The translations under genes and the position numbers were made by a program. 46,838 nucleotides of DNA from Desulfovibrio sp. (GTDB lineage: Bacteria > Desulfobacterota > Desulfovibrionia > Desulfovibrionales > Desulfovibrionaceae). The DNA lies in contig JAFQNG010000008.1 in NCBI GenBank assembly GCA_017396005.1, positions 1 to 46,838 on the forward strand, read 5' to 3'. Shown piece after piece: positions 7,198 through 15,848 of the stretch (position 1 is the first letter of the stretch; each line of letters starts with the position of its first letter). Below the pieces are notes generated by a model. It was not told the DNA's origin. It searched no databases and worked only from the letters and a program-made list of their open reading frames with translations.

Positions 7198-8943
7198 ATG
7201 CCAGAACCGCAGCATATTGACTACACCTACGCCCATAGTCAGACCCAGGCCACCACGGGATATTTTTCGTGTGAACCTCCGGCCAGCCTCGGAGAAGAAG
7301 AGGCCTTTGCCCTGTTGGAAAAAAGTCCGCTGGATGATTTTCTGCATCAGCATCTCCTGCGCCTGTGCAGCAAAAAATCGTCCGATGAGCTGGCAGCTCT
7401 GGCCGCACTGGCGTATGACCCCGTACAGGACTGCTTTTTGCGGCCGGCCCTGGCTGGTATTTTATTGGAATGCAGCCTTTTGCTGCCCACGCTCGCTACG
7501 GTCTGTGCATCCTTTCCGGCCGATGCTGCTGCCCGACTGGCGGTGAGCAGTCCGGCCATTCATTTGCGGGCTGCCCAACAGGCGGACTGGCAGACTGCCG
7601 CTGGCTGGAGCGCGCTTTTTGGTGAGAATATCTGTGCCCATCATCCCTTGCCGCGTGCAGATGAGGCTGATCTGCCCCTGCTTTTCCCCCTAGAAGAGAG
7701 CCTGGCTTTGGGACAGCATTTGGCGGACAGCTCCTCCCTGCTGTCACAAATCCATGCCCAGGTCAGGGCAGAAGGGCATCCCGTGCAGGAACGCCGCCCG
7801 GCGCAGGAAACTTTTTTGTGTGCTCTTGATGCCCTGATGGAAAATGGCATCATTGCCGGGCCGGAAATGCGGCATGAAGCATCGCTCTCGCCTATCGCGC
7901 TGCTCCGGGCCTGGCAGGTGGATATAGCTGTGCACAATGGTGGCCTGAGCCACAGTCTGCGCGGGCAGGCCACTGCCTATGGCCGGGGTCTGTCTCTGGC
8001 GCAGGCCCGTGCCTCCTACGCTATGGAAATTGTAGAGCGGGCCAGTGCCTATGTAAGTATTGCGGACGAACAGGTTTGCCAGCGCAAAACACCCCTGCCG
8101 CTGTTGCGGGCGCGCTATGACGAACTTGTGACAGCGGGGCGTGCCGTGCTTGACCCCGCGTTGCTGCCCCTGGAAGCTCCCTGCCCGGACGCCCCTCTGC
8201 ACTGGCTGACTGCATATGCACCGGACGGGAGTTCTGTGCTGGTTCCGGCACAGGCTGTTTTTTTGTTCTGTAATCTGGATGAACCGGGTATTTTTTTGGC
8301 GGGCGGTTCTACCGGGCTTGCTTCAGGCAATACCTTGGATGAGGCCAAACAGGCAGCCCTGACCGAAATTATTGAACGCGATGCCGAATGTACTACCCCC
8401 TTCAGTCGTACACGCTGCTTTACGCTGGCCAGCCGTGACGAGCGTGTTCAGGCACTGCTGGATGACTATGCGGCTCGTGGCATCCGGGTACAGTTTCAGG
8501 ACATTACCACCGAGTTTGGTCTGCCGGTGTACCAATGTTTTGTCACCGGGCATGATGGCACGGTGGCCCGTGCCACCGGGGCCAGTTTGAGTGGCCCACG
8601 CGCAGCCCTTGCCGCTCTGACTGAGACGCCGTGGCCCTATGTCTGGGCACAGCCCGCCCCCTTTGGCAAGGCTTCTGGCCCTGGGCTGGCCGCGCTGCCA
8701 ACCCGCTGTCTGGAAGACTTGCCCGGCTATGACCTTGGCTCGGCTGCGGCTAACGTGCGCCTGATGGAACTGCTTTTATCCGCCCACGGTCGGCAGCCGC
8801 TCTATGTAGACCTGACCCGTGCCGACCTTGACCTGCCAGTGGTGCGGGCCATTGTACCCGGCCTGGAACTGAATGCGGAATGGGACAGTTTTTCCCGACC
8901 GAGCCGCCGATTGTTTGGGCGTTATGCGCGTATGCTGTCCTGA
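7198..8943 (+). CDS. YcaO-domain protein
   Basis: This 581-aa protein has an N-terminal region of about 220 residues, rich in Leu and Ala helices, followed by a YcaO domain. YcaO hallmarks are the QATAYGRGLSLAQARASYAMEIVERAS helix, SGNTLDEAKQAALTEIIERDA, and ATGASLSGPRAALAALTE near the end. The Glu-rich helices carry the ATP/Mg ligands of the family. YcaO proteins activate amide bonds with ATP, making azolines, thioamides or amidines; the E. coli protein is linked to S12 methylthiolation. No precursor peptide or TfuA gene is visible nearby, so no natural-product role is supported. The start at 7198 follows TGGAG; longer in-frame starts lie in the terminator. The substrate is unknown. Confidence 0.85.
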   Translation: MPEPQHIDYTYAHSQTQATTGYFSCEPPASLGEEEAFALLEKSPLDDFLHQHLLRLCSKKSSDELAALAALAYDPVQDCFLRPALAGILLECSLLLPTLATVCASFPADAAARLAVSSPAIHLRAAQQADWQTAAGWSALFGENICAHHPLPRADEADLPLLFPLEESLALGQHLADSSSLLSQIHAQVRAEGHPVQERRPAQETFLCALDALMENGIIAGPEMRHEASLSPIALLRAWQVDIAVHNGGLSHSLRGQATAYGRGLSLAQARASYAMEIVERASAYVSIADEQVCQRKTPLPLLRARYDELVTAGRAVLDPALLPLEAPCPDAPLHWLTAYAPDGSSVLVPAQAVFLFCNLDEPGIFLAGGSTGLASGNTLDEAKQAALTEIIERDAECTTPFSRTRCFTLASRDERVQALLDDYAARGIRVQFQDITTEFGLPVYQCFVTGHDGTVARATGASLSGPRAALAALTETPWPYVWAQPAPFGKASGPGLAALPTRCLEDLPGYDLGSAAANVRLMELLLSAHGRQPLYVDLTRADLDLPVVRAIVPGLELNAEWDSFSRPSRRLFGRYARMLS

Positions 8944-8985
8944 TGCCTGCGCCTTGGCAGACAGGGCATAGCATGGATGTAAGGC

Positions 8986-9885
8986 ATGGGCTTCAAAAAT
9001 AGTTTTCATCCTTACGCTATTATAACAATAGTTTTCTGGTCACTTGCCTATGTGCTGACACGACTGGCATTGCAGCATTTTTCCATATTTTCCCTGGGTT
9101 TTATTCGCTATGTAATAGCAATTTGTGTGTTATTGTTGATTTCATATTTTATAAGAATAAAATTTCCTTCTAAAAAAGATGTTCCATTATTTTTATTGTC
9201 TGGATGTTTTGGATTTTTTATTTATATGATTGTTTTTAATGCAGGTCAGGCTGTTGTTTCCTCTGCAACAGGGAGTATTATAATTTCTACAGTCCCAGTT
9301 ATTACAGCACTGTTTGCCTGTTTTATATATAATGAAAAACTGAAGTTATTTCAATGGATTGCTGTTTTTATTGAATTTACAGGTGTTGCTGTAATTTCGT
9401 TGATGAATGATTCATTTTCAATCAACTCAGGTGCTGTCTGGCTTCTTTTGGCGGCTCTTTCTTTGAGTTTGTATAATATATTACAGCGGCGACTGACAAA
9501 AACATACACTGCTTTAGAAACAACTACCTACAGCATATTGGGTGGGGCGATTTTGCTTGCTGTTTTTTCTACTGAGTCGATGTATGAAATATATACTGCA
9601 CCAATGATTCAATATGTCTATATTACTGTCCTTGGTATTGGTTCCAGTGCCATAGCCTATCTTGCCTGGGCAAAAGCTTTTTCAAAGGCAAGTCATACAT
9701 CACAGGTCAGCAATTATATGTTCCTTACACCATTTTTGGCAAGTATCTTTGGATTTATACTTGCCGGTGAGGTTCCAGACAATGCTACCTTTATTGGAGG
9801 TGTGCTTATTCTTATTGGAATGGTAATTTTTAATTTTGGAGAAAAATTTTATACAGTCGGAAAATGCTCTAAGATTATATTATGA
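8986..9885 (+). CDS. EamA/DMT-superfamily permease
   Basis: The product is 299 aa with about ten membrane helices arranged as two EamA repeats (residues about 8-138 and 150-283). The second repeat begins AVWLLLAALSLSLYNILQRR, and the motif GSSAIAYLAWAKAFSKA is typical. Members export amino acids, metabolites or drugs; the substrate cannot be told. Base use is strikingly AT-rich (many TTT, ATA and AAA codons) compared with the GC-rich genes on both sides, which points to recent horizontal acquisition. It is a single gene with a weak SD (AAGG) and no own operon. Confidence 0.88.
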   Translation: MGFKNSFHPYAIITIVFWSLAYVLTRLALQHFSIFSLGFIRYVIAICVLLLISYFIRIKFPSKKDVPLFLLSGCFGFFIYMIVFNAGQAVVSSATGSIIISTVPVITALFACFIYNEKLKLFQWIAVFIEFTGVAVISLMNDSFSINSGAVWLLLAALSLSLYNILQRRLTKTYTALETTTYSILGGAILLAVFSTESMYEIYTAPMIQYVYITVLGIGSSAIAYLAWAKAFSKASHTSQVSNYMFLTPFLASIFGFILAGEVPDNATFIGGVLILIGMVIFNFGEKFYTVGKCSKIIL

Positions 9886-10098
9886 AAATTTTTAATAAAA
9901 GATTTTATCTCTAAAATAAAATACGTTGTTTGAGAAAAATATATCAATAGTATGATTTCTATAGCATGGTGTAATATGGGTATGAGTCAGTTCTGGATTT
10001 CCATATGAGGAATTGCGCTTATGCCATAAGTGGGCTATATTGAAGCGTCCTGTTTCTAGGTATTGTCCTTTATAACCTGCAATTTTGGAGGTCTTGGA
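9886..10098. other. AT-rich gap between the permease and livJ
   Basis: About 210 bases with the same low GC content as the permease gene, ending just before the GC-rich livJ. No gene, convincing promoter pair or terminator could be settled here. A livJ promoter must lie in this stretch or within the permease gene. Confidence 0.4.
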
Positions 10099-11247
10099 AT
10101 GAAATTCGGCAAGCTCCTTGCCCTTGCGGGCATCCTTTCTCTGTCGCTGGGCTTTGCTGCTCAGCCCGTGCTGGCGGCTGACAAAGCCCCCATCAAGATT
10201 GGCATCTATCTGCCTCTTACCGGGCAGAATGCCTTTGGTGGTCAGCTTGAGCTGGAAGGCGTGCAACTTGCCCACAAGGAAATGCCCACCGTACTTGACC
10301 GCCCCGTGGAACTCGTGGTGGTGGACAATAAGTCCGACAAGGTAGAAGCCGCCAATGCCGTCAAGCGCCTGGTGGAGCGTGACAAGGTTGTGGCGCTCAT
10401 CGGTACCTACGGTTCCTCACTGGCCATGGCCGGGGCTGAGGTGACAGAAAAGGCCAAAATTCCCGGTGTGGGAACCTCCTGCACCAATCCTCTGGTGACC
10501 CAGGGCAAGAAATACTACTTTCGTGCCTGTTTCATTGATCCCTATCAGGGCGCTGCTGCCGCCACCTATGCCTTTGAGAATCTGGGGCTGAAAAAGGCCG
10601 CGGTGCTCATGGACATGACCAACGACTACGCCGTGGGCCTGTCCAGCTTCTTCTCCCGCTCGTTCCGCAAGCTGGGCGGAGAAGTGGTGGCCAACCTCAA
10701 GTACAGCTCTGGCGATCAGGACTTTACTGCCCAGCTCACCGAGCTCATTGCCAAAAAGCCTGACATCGTATTCATGCCTGCCTACTTTGCCGAAGGCGCC
10801 ATCATCATGAAGCAGGCCCGTGAACTGGGCGCCACCTTCCGCCTCATGGGCGCTGACGCCATGGATAACCCTGATACCGTCAAGATCGGTGGCAAGGCTG
10901 TGGAAGGCTTCCTCCACACCACCTTCCCCTATGACCCCAAGATGACCAATATGAGCGAAGAGGCCAAGCGCTTTACCGCAGCCTGGCAGAAGGCTTATCC
11001 TTACAAGGAGACCAACGTCAACGGCGCTCTTGGCTATAACAGCTATTTTCTGATTGTAGACGCCATCAGGCGCGCCAATTCGGCTGATCCGGCAGCCATC
11101 ACCAAGGCTCTGGCCGAAACCAGGGGCCTGCCCACCGCCCTGGGCAAGCTTTCCATCAATGCCACCCACGATGCTGAAATGCCCGTGGGTATCATAGAAT
11201 ACAAGGACGGCAAGCGCGTCTATGTGGGCGAAGTGACGCCCAAGTAA
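10099..11247 (+). CDS. livJ: Branched-chain amino acid ABC transporter substrate-binding protein
   Basis: This 382-aa periplasmic binding protein of the LivJ/Leu-Ile-Val family has a signal peptide at residues 1-26 (cleavage after VLA). The mature part opens with IKIGIYLPLTGQNAFGG, the usual first strand and ligand loop, and contains GTYGSSLAMAGAEVTEKAKIPGVGTSCTNP. SD GGAGG at 10086-10090 fixes the start at 10099. It heads the liv operon; a stable hairpin follows before livH. The family also binds urea, amides and other small ligands, so the exact ligand is open. Confidence 0.93.
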   Translation: MKFGKLLALAGILSLSLGFAAQPVLAADKAPIKIGIYLPLTGQNAFGGQLELEGVQLAHKEMPTVLDRPVELVVVDNKSDKVEAANAVKRLVERDKVVALIGTYGSSLAMAGAEVTEKAKIPGVGTSCTNPLVTQGKKYYFRACFIDPYQGAAAATYAFENLGLKKAAVLMDMTNDYAVGLSSFFSRSFRKLGGEVVANLKYSSGDQDFTAQLTELIAKKPDIVFMPAYFAEGAIIMKQARELGATFRLMGADAMDNPDTVKIGGKAVEGFLHTTFPYDPKMTNMSEEAKRFTAAWQKAYPYKETNVNGALGYNSYFLIVDAIRRANSADPAAITKALAETRGLPTALGKLSINATHDAEMPVGIIEYKDGKRVYVGEVTPK

Positions 11248-11261
11248 GCCCGAGCATGATA

Positions 11262-11290
11262 GGCCCCGCAATGTCCGGCGTTGCGGGGCC
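11262..11290 (+). promoter_or_regulatory. Intercistronic hairpin between livJ and livH
   Basis: A perfect 10-bp stem (GGCCCCGCAA at 11262-11271 with TTGCGGGGCC at 11281-11290) has no T-tract. It probably protects the livJ message end so that binding protein is made in excess over the membrane parts, as in many ABC operons (inference). Confidence 0.6.
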
Positions 11291-11318
11291 CCGGCCCTGC
11301 AGGCCTTCAGAGGTGTCC

Positions 11319-12212
11319 ATGAGCCTTGAAATTTTCTTGCAGCATTTTTTCAATGCCCTGACCCTGGGTTCGCTCTATGCGCTCATTGCCATAGGCTATA
11401 CCATGGTCTATGGCATTCTGCGCCTCATCAACTTCGCCCATGGCGATATTTTGATGGTAGGTGCCTATTTCGTCTTTTTTGGCACGTTTGCCTTTGGCTG
11501 GCCCTGGGGCATAGCCGCCATCATGGCCATAGCCGGGGCCAGTGTCCTTGGTGTGGTCATTGAACGGGTGGCCTACCGCCCCCTGCGTGACGCGCCGCGT
11601 ATTTCAGCGCTCATCAGCGCCATTGCCGTTTCCTTCTTCATCGAAAGTCTGGCTGTGGTGGTTTTTACCGGGCAGCCCCGGCCTGTGCTCCAGCCTGAGT
11701 GGCTCGTGTCAGAATGGCAGCTGGGTGGTGTACGCATCCTGCCACTGACGGCTTTTGTGCCGGGCATGACCATGATTCTGGTGGGCATCCTGCTGTACAT
11801 CGTCTATAAGACCAAACCCGGTCTGGCCATGCGCGCCATTTCCAAAGACATTGAGACAACGCGCCTTCTGGGTGTCAAGGTAGATAACATTATTGCCTTC
11901 ACCTTCTGCATCGGCTCGGCCCTGGCAGCAGCCTCGGGCATCATGTGGGCTCTGCGTTACCCGCAGGTGCACCCCTATATGGGTATCATGCCGGGCCTCA
12001 AGGCCTTCATTGCAGCGGTCTTCGGCGGTATAGGCTCCATTCAGGGGGCGGTCATCGGGGGCGTGGCTCTGGGCTTTGTGGAAATCATGACCGTGGCCTT
12101 CATGCCCGAGCTTTCCGGTTACCGTGACGCCTTTGCCTTTGTGCTGCTGGTGCTGGTTCTGCTTTTCAAGCCCACGGGTCTCCTGGGCGAACGTACGGAG
12201 GAGAAGATCTGA
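11319..12212 (+). CDS. livH: LIV ABC transporter permease LivH
   Basis: The product is 297 aa with about eight membrane segments. It opens with the family's LGSLYALIAIGYTMVYGILRLINFAHGD and carries the cytoplasmic EAA-like loop AISKDIETTRLLGVKVD (about residues 182-198) that meets the ATPases. The start at 11319 (MSLEIFL) follows AGAGG. The stop overlaps livM (TGATG). It pairs with LivM to form the membrane channel. Confidence 0.95.
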   Translation: MSLEIFLQHFFNALTLGSLYALIAIGYTMVYGILRLINFAHGDILMVGAYFVFFGTFAFGWPWGIAAIMAIAGASVLGVVIERVAYRPLRDAPRISALISAIAVSFFIESLAVVVFTGQPRPVLQPEWLVSEWQLGGVRILPLTAFVPGMTMILVGILLYIVYKTKPGLAMRAISKDIETTRLLGVKVDNIIAFTFCIGSALAAASGIMWALRYPQVHPYMGIMPGLKAFIAAVFGGIGSIQGAVIGGVALGFVEIMTVAFMPELSGYRDAFAFVLLVLVLLFKPTGLLGERTEEKI

Positions 12213-13249
12213 TGCGTCTGGACCGCACGACCCTCCTCAATATGGCAGCCATGCTTCTTCTGGGCTGTGCTGTCATGCAGGCTGAAAGTTTTCTGGGCGA
12301 TTATCAGATCTATATCGCCAAGCTGATCTTCATCAATATTATCCTGGCCCTTTCTCTCAATCTCATCTACGGCTTTACCGGCCTCTTCTCACTGGGGCAT
12401 GCCGGCTTCATCGCCATTGGTGCCTATGTTTCAGCTCTCTGCATCCTGCCGCCCGAGCAGAAAGAGATGATGTGGATACTGGAACCCATTATCTGGCCCT
12501 TCTCCGAGCTTTTCACCCCCTTCTGGGTATCGGTTCTGGCCGGTGGTTTTGTGGCCATGCTCTTTGCTGTCATCATCGCCGTGCCCGTGCTCAGGCTGGG
12601 TGATGACTATCTGGGTATTGCCACGCTGGGCTTTGCCGAAATCATCCGGGTGCTCATTGTCAATGCCACTGGCGTGACCAACGGTTCACTGGGTATCAAG
12701 GGCATACCCGGTCATGCCGATCTTTTTTCCTGCTATGTGTGGACCCTGGTCACCCTGGTAGTGCTGGCGCGTCTGGTCTACGGCAATTTCGGCAATGTGC
12801 TGCGCTGCATCCGTGATAATGAAATTGCGGCAAGCGTCATGGGTATCAATGTCTTTGGCTACAAGGTACTCTCGTTTTGTGTGGGCGCGTTTTTCGCCGG
12901 GGTGGGCGGCGCACTTCTGGGCAGCCATCTTTCTACCATTGACCCCAAGATGTTCAACTTTCTGCTGACATTCAACGTGCTCATGTTTGTCGTAGCAGGG
13001 GGGCTGGGCTCTTTGACGGGCAGCGTGCTCGGGGCCACCATCATCACTGTTCTGCTGGAATGGCTGCGGGCCATAGAAGAGCCTATGGATTTCGGTCTCT
13101 TTGAACTGCCGGGCATTCCCGGCATGCGCATGGTGGTCTTTTCACTGGTATTGCTGGCCATCATCCTGTATCGGCGAGAAGGCATCATGGGCACACGTGA
13201 ACTGACATGGAAAGGCATGTCTGCCTGGTTGAGGAGGAAGAAGGCATGA
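12212..13249 (+). CDS. livM: LIV ABC transporter permease LivM
   Basis: The product is 345 aa and has the LivM signature NLIYGFTGLFSLGHAGFIAIGAYVSA (about residues 50-75), a DDYLGIATLGFAEIIR block and the coupling loop RDNEIAASVMGINVFGYK. Eight to ten membrane helices are predicted. Its first base is the last base of the livH stop and its stop overlaps livG (ATGA), so the unit is tightly coupled. Confidence 0.95.
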   Translation: MRLDRTTLLNMAAMLLLGCAVMQAESFLGDYQIYIAKLIFINIILALSLNLIYGFTGLFSLGHAGFIAIGAYVSALCILPPEQKEMMWILEPIIWPFSELFTPFWVSVLAGGFVAMLFAVIIAVPVLRLGDDYLGIATLGFAEIIRVLIVNATGVTNGSLGIKGIPGHADLFSCYVWTLVTLVVLARLVYGNFGNVLRCIRDNEIAASVMGINVFGYKVLSFCVGAFFAGVGGALLGSHLSTIDPKMFNFLLTFNVLMFVVAGGLGSLTGSVLGATIITVLLEWLRAIEEPMDFGLFELPGIPGMRMVVFSLVLLAIILYRREGIMGTRELTWKGMSAWLRRKKA

Positions 13250-14064
13250 GAGAGTTTCTTCTGCCCATGCCACCCGACTATACGGGGGCCCTGCTTCTGG
13301 CCAGAGATGTCACCATGCGTTTTGGTGGTGTTACTGCTGTCAGTGAGCTGAGTCTGGCACTGCCGCAGGGCAGCATCACCGGTATCATCGGCCCCAATGG
13401 CGCAGGCAAAACCACGGCTTTTAATGTTTTGAGCGGTTTTTACACACCTCAGGAGGGTGAAGTCGTTTTTAACGGGCAGAGTATCCGGGGCCGCAAGCCC
13501 AATGAGATCTGCCGCCTGGGCATGGCGCGTACCTTCCAGAATATTCGCCTTTCTCAAAGCATGACTGTGCAGGAAAACATCATGGTGGGCTGTCACGTGC
13601 GCCGTCGCTGCTCATGGTGGGCAGCCCCCCTGGGTCTGCCGGCATACTATCGAGAAGAAGCCGAAATCGTTGAAAAGAGCCGCAGGCTGGCCGAGCGTGT
13701 GGGCTTGCTGCAGCATCTGGACGAAACAGCGGGCAGCCTTCCCTATGGCGCCCAGCGTCGCCTTGAGATTGCCCGTGCCCTGGCCACAGAGCCGCGTCTG
13801 CTGCTGCTGGACGAACCGGCTGCAGGCATGAACCCGCAGGAAAGCCTGGAGCTGATGCACTTTATCGGTCATATTCGAGATGAATTTGATCTGACCATCC
13901 TGCTCATCGAGCATGATATGAAGGTGGTTATGGGCGTTTGCCAGTATATCTGGGTCATGGAATATGGTGCACTCATCGCAGAGGGTACGCCCGAGGCTAT
14001 CCGTAAAGATCCTGTGGTCATCCGTGCCTATCTGGGTGAAGACATGGCGGTGCAGCATGCTTGA
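13246..14064 (+). CDS. livG: LIV ABC transporter ATP-binding protein LivG
   Basis: The product is 272 aa. It shows Walker A (GPNGAGKTTAFN), the LivG-type loop ARTFQNIRLSQSMTVQENIMVG, a degenerate signature (LPYGAQRRLEIARAL in place of LSGGQ, usual for LivG), Walker B (LLLLDEPAAGMNP) and the H-loop (LLIEHDMKVVM). The start at 13246 overlaps livM by four bases with a purine-rich SD (GAGGAGGAAG). Confidence 0.95.
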   Translation: MREFLLPMPPDYTGALLLARDVTMRFGGVTAVSELSLALPQGSITGIIGPNGAGKTTAFNVLSGFYTPQEGEVVFNGQSIRGRKPNEICRLGMARTFQNIRLSQSMTVQENIMVGCHVRRRCSWWAAPLGLPAYYREEAEIVEKSRRLAERVGLLQHLDETAGSLPYGAQRRLEIARALATEPRLLLLDEPAAGMNPQESLELMHFIGHIRDEFDLTILLIEHDMKVVMGVCQYIWVMEYGALIAEGTPEAIRKDPVVIRAYLGEDMAVQHA

Positions 14065-14779
14065 GATTCGTGATCTTCATGTGCGTTACGGCGGTATTCA
14101 GGCTGTACAGGGTGTCAGCCTCAACATCAGGCGCGGCAGCATTGTGACCCTTATTGGTGCCAATGGCGCGGGCAAGAGCAGTATTATCCGCTCCATTGCC
14201 GGACTGAACAGGAACGTCAGCGGCGACATAGTGCTGACGCGGCATCAGGGTGACAGCCCTGTCTCGCTTATGGGGCTGAAGCCTGAAGATATGGTACGGC
14301 GGGGTATTTCTCTTTCTCCTGAGGGACGCCGCATTCTGCCGCATCTGACAGTGGAGGAAAATCTGCGCCTGGGGGCGTATTCCCGTAACGACAGGGATGG
14401 TATTGAGGCTGATCTTGCCTGGGTGTATACGCTTTTTCCCCGATTGCAGGAGCGTAACTGGCAGAAAGGGGGCACGCTTTCCGGCGGTGAGCAGCAGATG
14501 CTGGCTGTAGGTCGGGCGCTTATGAGCCGCCCGGATTTGCTCATGCTGGATGAGCCGTCGCTGGGGCTTGCCCCTCTGCTGGTACAGGAGATCTTTGCCA
14601 TCATCAAACGTATCAATGCTGAGGGCAAGACAGTGCTCCTGGTTGAGCAGAATGCCTTTGCCGCTCTGTCTGTGGCCCATTATGCCTATATCCTTGAAGT
14701 GGGCAGGGTAGTACTGGAAGGCCCGGGGCAGGAGCTGCTGGAAAACCCAAAAGTCAAAGAAGCCTATCTGGGAGGATAG
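14057..14779 (+). CDS. livF: LIV ABC transporter ATP-binding protein LivF
   Basis: The product is 240 aa. It shows Walker A (GANGAGKSSIIRSI), the family's SLSPEGRRILPHLTVEENLRLGA, signature LSGGEQQMLAVGRAL, Walker B (LLMLDEPSLGLAP) and the H-loop position occupied by Gln (LLVEQNAFAAL), as is normal for LivF. It overlaps livG by eight bases. It is the last gene of the operon; no obvious terminator follows before the DHH gene 42 bases on. Confidence 0.95.
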   Translation: MLEIRDLHVRYGGIQAVQGVSLNIRRGSIVTLIGANGAGKSSIIRSIAGLNRNVSGDIVLTRHQGDSPVSLMGLKPEDMVRRGISLSPEGRRILPHLTVEENLRLGAYSRNDRDGIEADLAWVYTLFPRLQERNWQKGGTLSGGEQQMLAVGRALMSRPDLLMLDEPSLGLAPLLVQEIFAIIKRINAEGKTVLLVEQNAFAALSVAHYAYILEVGRVVLEGPGQELLENPKVKEAYLGG

Positions 14780-14821
14780 GCCAAAGCCGCATTGAAAAAA
14801 TCAGTTTTACGGAGACCAGCC

Positions 14822-15751
14822 ATGAGCGAAAAAAAATATCGTCTGGTGACCCGCAGTGACTTTGACGGCCTGGTGTGCGCTGTGCTGCTGCAGGAACTGG
14901 CTATGCTGGAAAGCATCACTTTTGTGCATCCCAAGGACATGCAGGACGGCAAGGTGGAAATCAGTGACAATGACATCACCACCAATCTGCCTTACAGGCC
15001 GCAGGCCCATCTGGTGTTCGACCACCATCTGTCCGAAGATCTGCGTATGGGTGGCGCACGTCCGGCCAATTATATCATTGATCCTGAGGCACCGTCAGCA
15101 GCCCGGGTGGTTTATGACTATTTCGGTGGCAAGGCACGTTTTGCCGCCATTTCTGATGAGATGATGACTGCTGTTGACCAGGCGGATTCTGCGGCGTACA
15201 GCAGAGAGGATATCCTTGATCCCCGTGGCTGGACCCTGCTCAACTATATTATGGATCCACGTACGGGTCTGGGGCGTTTCCGCCAGTTCGGCATCAGCAA
15301 TTATGCCCTGATGATGGAGCTTATAGGCCATTGCCGCAGTAAGAGCATTGACGAAATCCTGCTTCTGCCTGATGTCAGGGAACGTGTTGACCTCTATTTT
15401 GAGCAGCAGGAAAAAGCTGTGGAACAGATCAAACGCTGTTCAACCGTGCATGTCAGGCTGGTAGTACTGGATCTGCGGGAAGAAGACCCCATCTGGTGCA
15501 CCAACCGCTTTATGATCTATGCGCTCTTCCCGCAGTGCAGCATTTCCATGCATGTGCTGTGGGGTTTGAAAAAGCAGAATACTGTCTTTGCCGTGGGCAA
15601 GTCTATTCTCGATCGTACAAGCCCTGTCAACGTGGGTGAGATCATGCTGGCTTATGGCGGCGGCGGACATATGGCAGCAGGTACCTGTCAGGTGCCCAAC
15701 GACGAAGCCCAAAGGGTGCAGGAGGCTCTTGTGACAGCCCTTGACCGCTGA
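14822..15751 (+). CDS. DHH-family phosphoesterase
   Basis: The product is 309 aa. It has the N-terminal TRSDFDGLVCAVLL (metal-binding Asp residues), the name-giving DHH in HLVFDHHLSED near residue 66, and the C-terminal DHHA1-like YGGGGHMAAGTCQV. Such proteins hydrolyse phosphodiesters or polyphosphate with two Mn ions; nanoRNase, cyclic-dinucleotide phosphodiesterase and exopolyphosphatase activities occur in the family. The sequence does not settle which applies. The start follows CGGAG. It is followed by a strong terminator, so it may be cotranscribed with liv or have its own promoter. Confidence 0.85.
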   Translation: MSEKKYRLVTRSDFDGLVCAVLLQELAMLESITFVHPKDMQDGKVEISDNDITTNLPYRPQAHLVFDHHLSEDLRMGGARPANYIIDPEAPSAARVVYDYFGGKARFAAISDEMMTAVDQADSAAYSREDILDPRGWTLLNYIMDPRTGLGRFRQFGISNYALMMELIGHCRSKSIDEILLLPDVRERVDLYFEQQEKAVEQIKRCSTVHVRLVVLDLREEDPIWCTNRFMIYALFPQCSISMHVLWGLKKQNTVFAVGKSILDRTSPVNVGEIMLAYGGGGHMAAGTCQVPNDEAQRVQEALVTALDR

Positions 15752-15791
15752 GGCCTGCCCTTGCGCCTGGCCCTGCCTGTGCTTACTTCTT

Positions 15792-15826
15792 GCCGGACAG
15801 AAGATAGCTTCTGTTCGGCCTTTTTT
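15792..15826 (+). terminator. Intrinsic terminator after the DHH gene
   Basis: A 12-bp stem (GCCGGACAGAAG at 15792-15803 with CTTCTGTTCGGC at 15808-15819, one G-T pair, four-base loop) is followed by C and six T. It lies 22 bases before the M16 start, so the peptidase is either expressed by readthrough or from a promoter overlapping this region. Confidence 0.85.
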
Positions 15827-15848
15827 ACATTGTTTTGCAGGAGTACCC

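Noticed and set aside
7198..8943. YcaO gene as part of a ribosomally made peptide cluster
   Set aside because: No precursor peptide, dehydrogenase, TfuA or exporter gene was found on either side. The nearest permease is an EamA type in foreign-looking DNA.
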